A stretch of DNA of 64,000 nt from Hartmannibacter diazotrophicus. GTDB taxonomy: Bacteria; Pseudomonadota; Alphaproteobacteria; Rhizobiales; Pleomorphomonadaceae. The stretch covers positions 4,604,001 through 4,668,000 of the forward strand of contig NZ_LT960614.1 of the NCBI RefSeq assembly GCF_900231165.1. The letters are read 5' to 3'. The notes under the pieces are model-generated. The model was not told the DNA's origin. It was given only the letters and a program-made list of their open reading frames with translations, and did not search any database. The translations under genes were made by a program, and so were the position numbers. Of this stretch, positions 33,545-40,829 are shown piece after piece; the first letter of the stretch is position 1, and each line of letters begins with the position of its first letter.

Positions 33545-33560
33545 TGTGAGGGCGCTCACA
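33545..33560 (-). promoter_or_regulatory. CRP-like site 5 (unknown 120-aa gene)
   Basis: TGTGA-GGGCGC-TCACA. TAGCCT at 33523-33518 on the minus strand is at the class II -10 position. The site lies between the stop of the pseudo-caspase gene and the start of the 120-residue gene. Confidence 0.72.
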
Positions 33561-33573
33561 GGCGCCCTCAGGT

Positions 33574-34944
33574 CTACTGGCCGCTCGTCAAGAGGATGTT
33601 GTACTGCTCGGCGGTCAGATAGCCCGTCACCGGATCGCCGCGATCGCGCTGCATCGCCATGATCCCCTGACGCGTCAGGGGACCGATGATCGCGTCGATC
33701 GGACCTCGATAATGTCCAAGATCGCGCAGTTTTTCCTGAACGAGCCGCTTCTGGCTCCAACCAAGGTCTGCCTCGTTGATCGGAATGAGAGCGGAGGCAC
33801 GCGCGCGCTCCCTCGCCGCGACCGCTTCAGCCTCGGCAGCGGACTTCGCCGCCTCCGCCTTGGCAGCCTCGGCCTGCGCTTGCGCCTTGGCCGCCTCGGC
33901 CTGTGCGCGTTCTGCTTCCGCCTGCGCCTTGGCCGCCTCCGCCTGTGCCCGCGCTACGTCCGCCTGGGCCTTCTGTGCGGAAAGCCGCGCCTCTTCGGCG
34001 CGGTCGCGCTCGGCGGCGGCCTCAGTCTCGGCCTTCTCGCGGGCCTCGCGCTCGGCTTCCAGCTTCTTTTCGCCGGCAGCCGCGCCCGGAGCGGCAACGA
34101 CAGGCGCCGGGGCGGCAGCGACCGGTGGCGGTTCGGGCGCGGGCGGCGGCTTGACGAGGGCAATATCGACGGGCTTGCCGATCACCACGGCACGGCCGCC
34201 CTCTTCCGCCGCGCTCAGGGCTGAGGCCAGCGTTGCATCCGCCTTGGAAATCGCGGCGATAAAGTCGTCCGTGGCCTGAAGGCTGGCGTTGTCGATCTGG
34301 GAGACCGGAATGGATGGTGAGGTGGAGAGCATCACGAAATGCCCCGGGCGCTCCTCGCCGCGAACCGTCGGACGGTTGTCGAGGCCCGGGACCAGATCCG
34401 GCCAGGCCGGGTTCGTCACGAAGAAGAACACGCCACTCGCCTTGGCCCGCTCCGTGATTTGCGCGATGCTGGCAATCGAAAGAGCGCGCGACAGGAGATC
34501 CGTCGAGCGGGAGATGCTGGTATTGACCGGAAGGAAGAAGGTCTGACCGCCGGTCGACGCGCCGTGCCCGATGAGCACGGCAATCGCAAGATCGGCCCCG
34601 TTGGCGAGATCGGCAAACTCGCGCAGTTTTGCCCGCGAGGTGGCATTTGTCGGGCTGGTGCTGACCACCACGTCAAAGCCCTGCTGGCGCAACGCGGCGA
34701 CGACGGCCTCGCCTTTTTTCAGGCCGATGCGGGACGGCGACAGTGGAGTATAATCTTCCGCAGCAACGACGAAGGCAGCCCTTTCGGCAGCCAGGACCCC
34801 GGTTGGAAGGCCAATCGCCAGGGCCGCCAGGGCGGCGACCATCCAGGAAATCCGGGAAGACCAGTTTCGGAGAAGCGAGGCCGGCGGCACGGAACGAAGC
34901 GGCGTTGGATTTGCCTTTACGGCGGCCTGAAATTCAAAACTCAT
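33574..34944 (-). CDS. Caspase-like protein lacking catalytic Cys, with coiled coil and peptidoglycan-binding domain
   Basis: A 456-residue exported or membrane-anchored protein. A hydrophobic segment at about residues 32-52 ends GVLAAERAAF. Residues 53-250 resemble a peptidase C14 (caspase/metacaspase p20) domain: VVAAEDYTPLSPSRIGLKKG, later IAVLIGHGAS with the expected catalytic His. Where active members have D-A-C-R, this protein reads FFFVTNPAWPDL, so the catalytic Cys is missing. A Pro/Ala hinge is followed by a coiled coil of AEAAKAQ-type repeats (about 290-385). The C-terminus is a peptidoglycan-binding type 1 fold (LRDLGHYRGPIDAIIGPLT). GGGAGG precedes the ATG. It may be a scaffold rather than a protease. 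Confidence 0.78.
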   Translation of the reverse strand: MSFEFQAAVKANPTPLRSVPPASLLRNWSSRISWMVAALAALAIGLPTGVLAAERAAFVVAAEDYTPLSPSRIGLKKGEAVVAALRQQGFDVVVSTSPTNATSRAKLREFADLANGADLAIAVLIGHGASTGGQTFFLPVNTSISRSTDLLSRALSIASIAQITERAKASGVFFFVTNPAWPDLVPGLDNRPTVRGEERPGHFVMLSTSPSIPVSQIDNASLQATDDFIAAISKADATLASALSAAEEGGRAVVIGKPVDIALVKPPPAPEPPPVAAAPAPVVAAPGAAAGEKKLEAEREAREKAETEAAAERDRAEEARLSAQKAQADVARAQAEAAKAQAEAERAQAEAAKAQAQAEAAKAEAAKSAAEAEAVAARERARASALIPINEADLGWSQKRLVQEKLRDLGHYRGPIDAIIGPLTRQGIMAMQRDRGDPVTGYLTAEQYNILLTSGQ

Positions 34945-35025
34945 GACAGCCTCCCCTTTGTTACGATAAGTTAACTATTACCGATCCTACGCGCAATGAG
35001 GCACCTGCACAGCTGGAGACGACCC

Positions 35026-35898
35026 ATGGGATTGCGGCTCAAATTCAACTTGGTACTACTTCTGTGCTACATTCTTGGCCTTGCGGTATCGGTTTACCCA
35101 TTTTACCAAATCTCGAAGGCCGAGGTGCTGGAGCAACTTCGCGGCCAGATCGACATCCTGAGATCTCAGGCACTTGCGGTCAGAAAATATACGTCCGACG
35201 AAATTCAGCCGCTGCTCGCTGAATTTTCTTCCATTCAATTTTTGCCCCAAAGTGTTCCTTCTTTTTCGGCGCAAACTGCATTCCGCAACTTCCAGGCGCA
35301 CTATCCGGACTTCTTTTACAAGGAAGCCGCCCTGAACCCGACAAATCCCGCGGATTTGGCCGAACCTTGGGAAAAGGAACTGATCGAGAAGCTGCGCGCG
35401 GATCCGGAACTGCCCTACGACATCAGCATCCGCGAGCAGGATGGCGAGACATTCTATACCGGCGCCTTCCCGCTCACGATTCGCAGCGAATCATGCCTGT
35501 CCTGTCATTCCACGCCGGATCGCGCCGTCGCATCGATGGTGGCGCTCTACGGCGACAAGAATGGCTTCGGCTGGCAGCTTAACGAAACAATTGGAGCCCA
35601 AATTTTCTCGGTTCCGATGAAAAGTGCGGAGGAACGTATCTGGAACAATTTATTGCTCTTCGTTGGCACGACGAGTGCCATCTTCCTATTTTTGATGGTA
35701 TTCTTAAATTTGCTTCTCAACCTGCTCGTCATCAGCCCCGTTTTGAAGATGGCCAAGGCTGCCGAGGCCGTCAGCATGGGCGATGCAACAGTGCCGGAGT
35801 TCGACGCGAAAGGCGCCGACGAGATTGCCTCCCTGTCGCGTTCATTCAACCGGATGCGCCGCAGCCTGGACAGTGCACTGAAGATGCTGGGTACCTGA
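35026..35898 (+). CDS. Membrane sensor with CxxCH haem motif and HAMP domain
   Basis: A 290-residue protein: a membrane helix near residues 8-28, a periplasmic DUF3365/Tll0287-like domain (about 30-205), a second helix (about 210-235) and a cytoplasmic HAMP domain. SCLSCHST gives one c-type haem-binding CxxCH in the periplasmic domain. DUF3365 proteins are viewed as redox or gas sensors. No kinase or cyclase output is attached, so the signal must pass to a partner, most simply the Ser/Thr kinase 43 bases downstream. GGAGACGACCC before the ATG at 35026 is better than the context of the ATG at 34996. Its AT content is slightly higher than that of its neighbours. Confidence 0.8.
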   Translation: MGLRLKFNLVLLLCYILGLAVSVYPFYQISKAEVLEQLRGQIDILRSQALAVRKYTSDEIQPLLAEFSSIQFLPQSVPSFSAQTAFRNFQAHYPDFFYKEAALNPTNPADLAEPWEKELIEKLRADPELPYDISIREQDGETFYTGAFPLTIRSESCLSCHSTPDRAVASMVALYGDKNGFGWQLNETIGAQIFSVPMKSAEERIWNNLLLFVGTTSAIFLFLMVFLNLLLNLLVISPVLKMAKAAEAVSMGDATVPEFDAKGADEIASLSRSFNRMRRSLDSALKMLGT

Positions 35899-35941
35899 AC
35901 GGGGATCGCCGGGCACGGTCGAGTGTTAGGGTAGTCCGAGA

Positions 35942-37402
35942 ATGGGCGTAGGCGGCGACGAACATGGCCGGACCGACGCATCCACTCGCGCGAGCGGGGG
36001 GATGCTTCGTCGCGTCGGGAAATATCGTATTGGCGAGGTCATTGGCCGCGGCGCGGTCGGCGTCGTCTACAAGGGATACGACGAGGCGATAGACCGGCCA
36101 CTGGCGGTCAAGACCTTGCGCCCGGAATTCCTGACCATCGTCAGCCAGAACGACGAATTGCGCAGGCGGTTCGCCGTCGAAGCCCGCTCGGCCGGGCGTT
36201 GCCTCCATCCCAACATCGTCACCGTCTTCGATTTCGTCGAGCACGACGGCGCGCCCTTCATCGTCATGGAATATGTGAGCGCGGGAACGCTTGAAAATGT
36301 CCTCAGGCGGGGAGTCCTGCCGCCCGTTCGCCAGGTTGGCGAGATCGTGGTGCAGCTTCTCTTCGCGCTCGGCTATGCGCATTCGAAGGGCGTGGTCCAC
36401 CGGGACATCAAGCCCGCGAACATCCTTTGCCCCACGGCAAGCTCGATCAAGGTGTCCGATTTCGGCGTCGCCCATATCGAAACGCTGGAATTCACGCAGC
36501 CGGGCTTCGGCTCGCCCGTGGGAACGCCGAACTACATGTCGCCCGAGCGCTTCCTGGGTCATCCGGCCGACGGACGATCGGATCTGTTCTCGGCAGGCGT
36601 GATCCTCTACCAACTCCTGACCGGCACGAAACCCTTTCTCGCAACTGAACTGTCCGATCTCATTCAGCAGTTGATGGAATCGCGTCCGCCCTCCATCCGC
36701 CGCTATCGACCCGAGCTGTGGTCGGAACTGGACGACGTCATCTCCATGGCGCTTGCCCGGCAGCCGGAGGACAGGTTTCAGACCGCCGACGCCTTCATCG
36801 AGGCCCTGAACGCCGCGATCGAGGCGCGCCCGCCGGACGGCCTTGATCCACTCGACCTCACCGGCCTGTCGCTCCATGCCGTTCAGGAGGCCCCCCCCAC
36901 CAGCAGGCAGGGGCTCAACCACACCATGGCCGAGACGCTGTCGTCGGACACGATCGACGAACTCAGCCAGACGCTGGCCCGCTGGCTCGGTCCGATCGCC
37001 AAGCTTGTCGTCAAGCAGGCCTCCCGGCAGGCGACCGACGCCGACACGATGCTGAACCTCCTTCTGGGCCAGATCGGCTCCGACGTCGAGGCCTCCGCCT
37101 TTCGGGTGACGGCAAGGCGGGTGCTGGAAACGGCGGACGCGATCGGCGGCCCCGGCCCCAGACCGGTGGAGGCGGTGCACAGGTCAGCCCCCGTTCAGCA
37201 GTTGATCGTCTCGCCCGACGAGATCAGGTCCGCGACCGCGGCGCTCCTTCCGTTGATCGGTCCGGTCGCCGACAAGGTCGTCGCCCGCCAGTCGGCACAG
37301 GCAACAAGCCTCGAAGATTTCTATCGCCGCCTTGCCGACTTCATCCCGAGCGAGCAAGATAGGGCTTTATTCTTGGCTCTCCGCAGCACGCACGGAACCT
37401 GA
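35942..37402 (+). CDS. Soluble Ser/Thr protein kinase with duplicated C-terminal module
   Basis: A 486-residue Hanks-type kinase with an intact active site: glycine loop GRGAVGVVYKG (residues 35-45), Lys57 in LAVKTL, HRD at 153-155 in VHRDIKPAN, DFG at 173-175 and SPERF (200-204). The kinase domain ends near residue 292. No membrane helix is seen. The C-terminal part has two copies of one module, at about 342-394 (WLGPIAKLVVKQASRQATD) and 430-482 (LIGPVADKVVARQSAQATS), also found once in the adjacent cyclase. The ATG at 35942 has a weak RBS; the ATG at 36002 would trim 20 residues. It lies between the haem sensor and the cyclase, so it likely links them. Confidence 0.92.
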   Translation: MGVGGDEHGRTDASTRASGGMLRRVGKYRIGEVIGRGAVGVVYKGYDEAIDRPLAVKTLRPEFLTIVSQNDELRRRFAVEARSAGRCLHPNIVTVFDFVEHDGAPFIVMEYVSAGTLENVLRRGVLPPVRQVGEIVVQLLFALGYAHSKGVVHRDIKPANILCPTASSIKVSDFGVAHIETLEFTQPGFGSPVGTPNYMSPERFLGHPADGRSDLFSAGVILYQLLTGTKPFLATELSDLIQQLMESRPPSIRRYRPELWSELDDVISMALARQPEDRFQTADAFIEALNAAIEARPPDGLDPLDLTGLSLHAVQEAPPTSRQGLNHTMAETLSSDTIDELSQTLARWLGPIAKLVVKQASRQATDADTMLNLLLGQIGSDVEASAFRVTARRVLETADAIGGPGPRPVEAVHRSAPVQQLIVSPDEIRSATAALLPLIGPVADKVVARQSAQATSLEDFYRRLADFIPSEQDRALFLALRSTHGT

Positions 37403-37437
37403 GCTCAATCGCACTCGCGCTTCCGACGGATCCGGCT

Positions 37438-39075
37438 ATGACCGATGCGCCACCAGCCATTCCTCCAGCAGTCAGCCCGCGACGTCGACGTCTGCGCGCT
37501 GTCATGGCGGCCGATGTCGCGAATTTCGGTGGCATGGTGTCGATCGACGAGACCAGCACGCTGGAAACGATCTGGACGATGCGGCGGATCGCGCGGGAAG
37601 AGCTGGCGCTGCATGGAGGCTGGCTGTTCGGACTGCCCGGCGACGGCATCTTCGCGCTCTTCGAGAGCACCGTGGATGCGGTGCGGTGCGCGCTGGAGAC
37701 CCAGCGCCGCCTGCTCAGCGCCCCGCAGTTGCGCACCTTGCGCCTGCGCATCGGCATCCACCTCGGAGAAGTTCTGTTCCATGAGGAGCAACCATTCGGC
37801 GAAACCCTGGTGATCGCGGCGCGCCTTGAGAGCCAGGCCAATCCGGGAGGCATCCTGATTTCCGGCCCGGTGATGGAGACGGTCGCCCCCCGTATCAACG
37901 CGACCTTCAGCGAAAGAGGCGTCCTCGCCCTCAAGCACAGTCCCCGCCGGATCGAGGCGTTCGACATCCTCGTTGACGTCGAAGCGTCCAACGAGACCAC
38001 AGCCGCGACGGATGAACTGAACCATACGATGCGTGCCGCAATGCGCGCGTCTGTTCAGCGTATCGCCGAAAGACAGATCGAAGCGGGCGTTGCCGGCGCG
38101 ATCTCCGGCTCCCCCGCGGCCAGAGACACGCCCGAACCGGCGGCACCGCCGCCCCGTGCAGCCGAACCACTGAAGTCACCTGAGCCGGAGCAAGTGCCGG
38201 TCGAGACCCCGGCCGCGTCGGTCGATGACGTCGCGTCGGCCGAGGAGGATGCCTCGCACCGGGAACCATCGGCGGCGGCTCCATCCAGACATCAGGACAT
38301 TGAAAAAATAGACGCTTCCATCGGTCCGACCGAGGAACCTGGCGATGCAGTGCCGGAAGAGGCACACCCGCCCGAAATCGAGAGCCGGGGTCGCTTGCCT
38401 TCGGTTCCCGAATTCTCTGCTGACGATTTTCCCTCCGACAGTTTTCCGATCGAGGGCTACTACGGCGAAGATGTGCCGCTGGAGCCGCAAGCCGAGGCGA
38501 AGTCGATCGAGCCCCCGGCCGGACAGTCGCACCGGCAAGCCGGGCAGCCAGTCGAAGTGTCATCGCCAGCGCCCGCGGCCGCGCCGCCAGAGCCCGACGA
38601 GACAGAGGCCGAAGGGCCTCAATCCCGCGCGCCGGAGCCGCAACCGCCACCCCACAGGCCACCGGCGGACTCGCAGTTGCTGACTTTGGTGCAGCCATTG
38701 ACCTCGATAGCGATGGCATTCTCGGGATCGACCGGGCCAACAGTTCCCCCAGAAATGGCTCCGGCAGACACGGCCTCGGCAGACACGGCGGAACCTGAGT
38801 ACGACCCCACATCGACGAGTGACGAACCGATCGAGCAAGTGCTGGCGACAACGCTCATTCCCGACGAATTCGTTGCCGACCTTGCGAAGATCCTGACCCT
38901 TCACGTGGGGCCCGTGGCGCCGGTTCTGGTCGCGCGTGCGGCCCTCTGCGCCATCGACATGATCGAGCTCGTCGATACCGTGGCCGATGCAATCCCGACG
39001 GAGACCGAACGACAGCATTTCATCGGCGTCGCCGGATTGACGATGAGAAACTACCGAAACCGGAAAGATCTGTGA
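37438..39075 (+). CDS. Class III adenylate/guanylate cyclase with shared C-terminal module
   Basis: A 545-residue protein. Residues 20-185 form a class III nucleotide cyclase domain: metal-binding Asp26 in AADVANFGGM and Asp69 in LPGDGIFALF, then IGIHLGEVLF and VIAARLESQANPGG with the Arg and Asn region of the active site. Both metal aspartates are present, so activity is expected; ATP versus GTP preference is not certain. Residues 190-470 are a long acidic, Pro/Ala/Glu-rich, probably disordered linker. Residues 477-545 carry the module also found in the kinase (HVGPVAPVLVARAALCAID). cAMP made here would activate the CRP-type regulator at 32065. A CRP-like site overlaps the stop codon. Confidence 0.88.
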   Translation: MTDAPPAIPPAVSPRRRRLRAVMAADVANFGGMVSIDETSTLETIWTMRRIAREELALHGGWLFGLPGDGIFALFESTVDAVRCALETQRRLLSAPQLRTLRLRIGIHLGEVLFHEEQPFGETLVIAARLESQANPGGILISGPVMETVAPRINATFSERGVLALKHSPRRIEAFDILVDVEASNETTAATDELNHTMRAAMRASVQRIAERQIEAGVAGAISGSPAARDTPEPAAPPPRAAEPLKSPEPEQVPVETPAASVDDVASAEEDASHREPSAAAPSRHQDIEKIDASIGPTEEPGDAVPEEAHPPEIESRGRLPSVPEFSADDFPSDSFPIEGYYGEDVPLEPQAEAKSIEPPAGQSHRQAGQPVEVSSPAPAAAPPEPDETEAEGPQSRAPEPQPPPHRPPADSQLLTLVQPLTSIAMAFSGSTGPTVPPEMAPADTASADTAEPEYDPTSTSDEPIEQVLATTLIPDEFVADLAKILTLHVGPVAPVLVARAALCAIDMIELVDTVADAIPTETERQHFIGVAGLTMRNYRNRKDL

Positions 39076-39086
39076 CGCTCGTCACA
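39071..39086 (+). promoter_or_regulatory. CRP-like site 6 (39175 gene)
   Basis: TGTGA-CGCTCG-TCACA. Its TGA is the stop codon of the cyclase gene. The next ATG (39175) is 88 bases downstream. The -10 candidate here (TTACAG/TACAGG, 39107-39113) is poorer than at the other sites. Confidence 0.72.
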
Positions 39087-39174
39087 GTCCGTCGCTCGCA
39101 ATGGCCTTACAGGAAAGAAATGACCGCGCCGGTTCCGATCGTTCCAGCGCTTTTTCCGATCCGGAGGCCTGACG

Positions 39175-40062
39175 ATGAAAAACGAAGCCCCCAACCATCA
39201 CCATGTGAACGACTCAGAGCAGTCGGAGCGCCGTTGGCGTGACGATGTGCCGAACCACGAGATCGGCAACGCCAGGCACGACGGCAATCCATGGACCTTC
39301 GACGAAGGGCACAATGACGAGCCGCCGCACACGCCGGACGCCGCGAGCGCCAAGACCGGCGGAGGACCGAAGCAGGTCCACGACCAGCTCGATCAGGCAC
39401 CGGTGCAGCACAACGAGCCCGACCCGCGGCAAGAGTCCGGCCTGCCGGACTCCTCCCCTCAGACATCCGGAGCACCGGCCCACGGCTCAGCGGCTCCGAG
39501 CAGCGGTCCGGACGCCGAGCCCGACGATGCGGCGGCGCCGATAGCCTCGGGCCCGCACGGTCAGTCGGGCATGCCCTCTCTCGCGCCGTTGGATGCCGGC
39601 AGAACGGACATCGCCCCGGCGCATCACCAGGGCGAACCTGCTTCCGGCGGCGCCAACGTCGCTTCGGCGCCTCATCCGGGCGGGTCGGCGCCTCATCAGG
39701 TCGCACCGACTCCCGCGGATGCCGGCACTCCCGAAGCGCATGACCAGGGCGGATCGCACCCCTGCTGCTGCGGTGACGAACTTGGCTGGAGCGATGGCGA
39801 CCTCCGTGACGCAGGCGCCTTGCAGGGGATGATCGGGCAATTGCTCCACGGTGGAGACGAGGGAGCGGTCAACCTGTTCCTCGACATCGAACATCTGGAC
39901 GTCGACATCTTCAACATCGTCCAGAACACCCTCGTGCAGACGACCGAGATCGTGTTCGACGCGTCCGACGGCGGATCGATCGACGTCGGAGGAGATGTCA
40001 CCGCGATCGGCACTCAAACGGCGCTCGTCGACGGTTTCGACGTCTCGCATTTCTTCGGCTGA
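39175..40062 (+). CDS. Long disordered acidic protein with repeat-like tail, putative secretion substrate
   Basis: A 295-residue protein with no signal peptide. Residues 1-195 are low-complexity, rich in Pro, His, Asp, Gly, Ser and Ala. A cysteine cluster PCCCGDELG comes near residue 198. The last 85 residues are ordered and acidic: DIEHLDVDIFNIVQNTLVQ then GGSIDVGGDVTAIGTQTALV, like the GGDV-x-A-x-A-x-Q core of repeat proteins A-D, ending VDGFDVSHFFG. This tail, the CRP-like site upstream and the gene neighbourhood suggest it is another client of the same exporter. GGAGG precedes the ATG. I do not recognise the family. Confidence 0.75.
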   Translation: MKNEAPNHHHVNDSEQSERRWRDDVPNHEIGNARHDGNPWTFDEGHNDEPPHTPDAASAKTGGGPKQVHDQLDQAPVQHNEPDPRQESGLPDSSPQTSGAPAHGSAAPSSGPDAEPDDAAAPIASGPHGQSGMPSLAPLDAGRTDIAPAHHQGEPASGGANVASAPHPGGSAPHQVAPTPADAGTPEAHDQGGSHPCCCGDELGWSDGDLRDAGALQGMIGQLLHGGDEGAVNLFLDIEHLDVDIFNIVQNTLVQTTEIVFDASDGGSIDVGGDVTAIGTQTALVDGFDVSHFFG

Positions 40063-40499
40063 ACCACCGCCATAGCGGACGCATATCTGCCAAAAACACC
40101 GGCTTCGGCCCAGAATTTAGCTGTTATCCATTTGTCGTAGTTCGTAATACCGCGAATCCCGAGTGTGGCCGGTATCTCCTTACAAGCTACGGACTGCACC
40201 GCCACATCGAATTTCGAGCCGAAGAACTTCCTGGCAAACCGTGGAACTGGCCCGTGCGGATGACCGCCCAAGAGAACGGTGAGCAGCATTTCGACGGCAT
40301 GAAATCGGATGAACATTAGAGCGGACGATTTCATTTCATCCATCCCATCGAGCAATTCAGCGCTGAAGCCTGTATCCTCGCTCGGTTGCTCATCCAGGCC
40401 ATAGTGCTGATCAATATCTTTCGTATAACGAATGCAACTTTCCTGCTTCAGATGGTAAAAAAGATCAATCTGCGACCAAAACACCTCTTCGATGTTCAT
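40014..40499 (-). CDS. Unknown 161-residue protein
   Basis: I do not recognise this protein. From the ATG at 40499 (GAGGGG ten bases upstream) it begins MNIEEVFWSQIDLFYHL, has a central helix-rich part (SSALMFIRFHAVEMLLTVLL) and ends with a basic stretch followed by STSAV. Base composition is less GC-rich than its neighbours, which hints at a transferred or decaying gene. The frame continues upstream over the patatin gene, but that part looks like antisense shadow. It overlaps the convergent 39175 gene by 49 bases, which lowers confidence. Confidence 0.5.
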   Translation of the reverse strand: MNIEEVFWSQIDLFYHLKQESCIRYTKDIDQHYGLDEQPSEDTGFSAELLDGMDEMKSSALMFIRFHAVEMLLTVLLGGHPHGPVPRFARKFFGSKFDVAVQSVACKEIPATLGIRGITNYDKWITAKFWAEAGVFGRYASAMAVVQPKKCETSKPSTSAV

Positions 40500-40829
40500 T
40501 CCAAGCCGCCCCTCTAAGCTCTTGGAAATTTGTCGCAATATCTTGAAAATGCCCTGCAGAACGCACGCGCACTGTTCATTGAACCGCCTCTGCATGCTGC
40601 TCAAAATACGACATCGATCATTGTCGGCACAGAGGAAACCCGTTCGACGATGCCCCGTAGGCATGGCAAAATCGATGAAGCGCCCTGCCACGGCTGGGGT
40701 ATGGCGCACCGGCCGCCTCATCCCCCCGCATAGAACAAAAATCGCGGGTGGAACTGGCTCAAAGAAGCCTGGGCGATCTTCGCGCGCGTCATGACGGGGG
40801 CCCGGGTTGGCCTTCTGGGGGAGGAACAC
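40500..40829. other. Divergent spacer before patatin gene
   Basis: 330 bases with mixed composition, lower in GC than the surroundings. It should hold the promoters of the 161-residue gene and the patatin gene. No operator or repeat was recognised. Confidence 0.5.

Noticed and set aside
26919-39086. RTX-type calcium repeats expected beside a PrtD/PrtE exporter
   Set aside because: No GGxGxDxUx nonapeptides are present in any nearby protein; the clients, if any, are of another kind.
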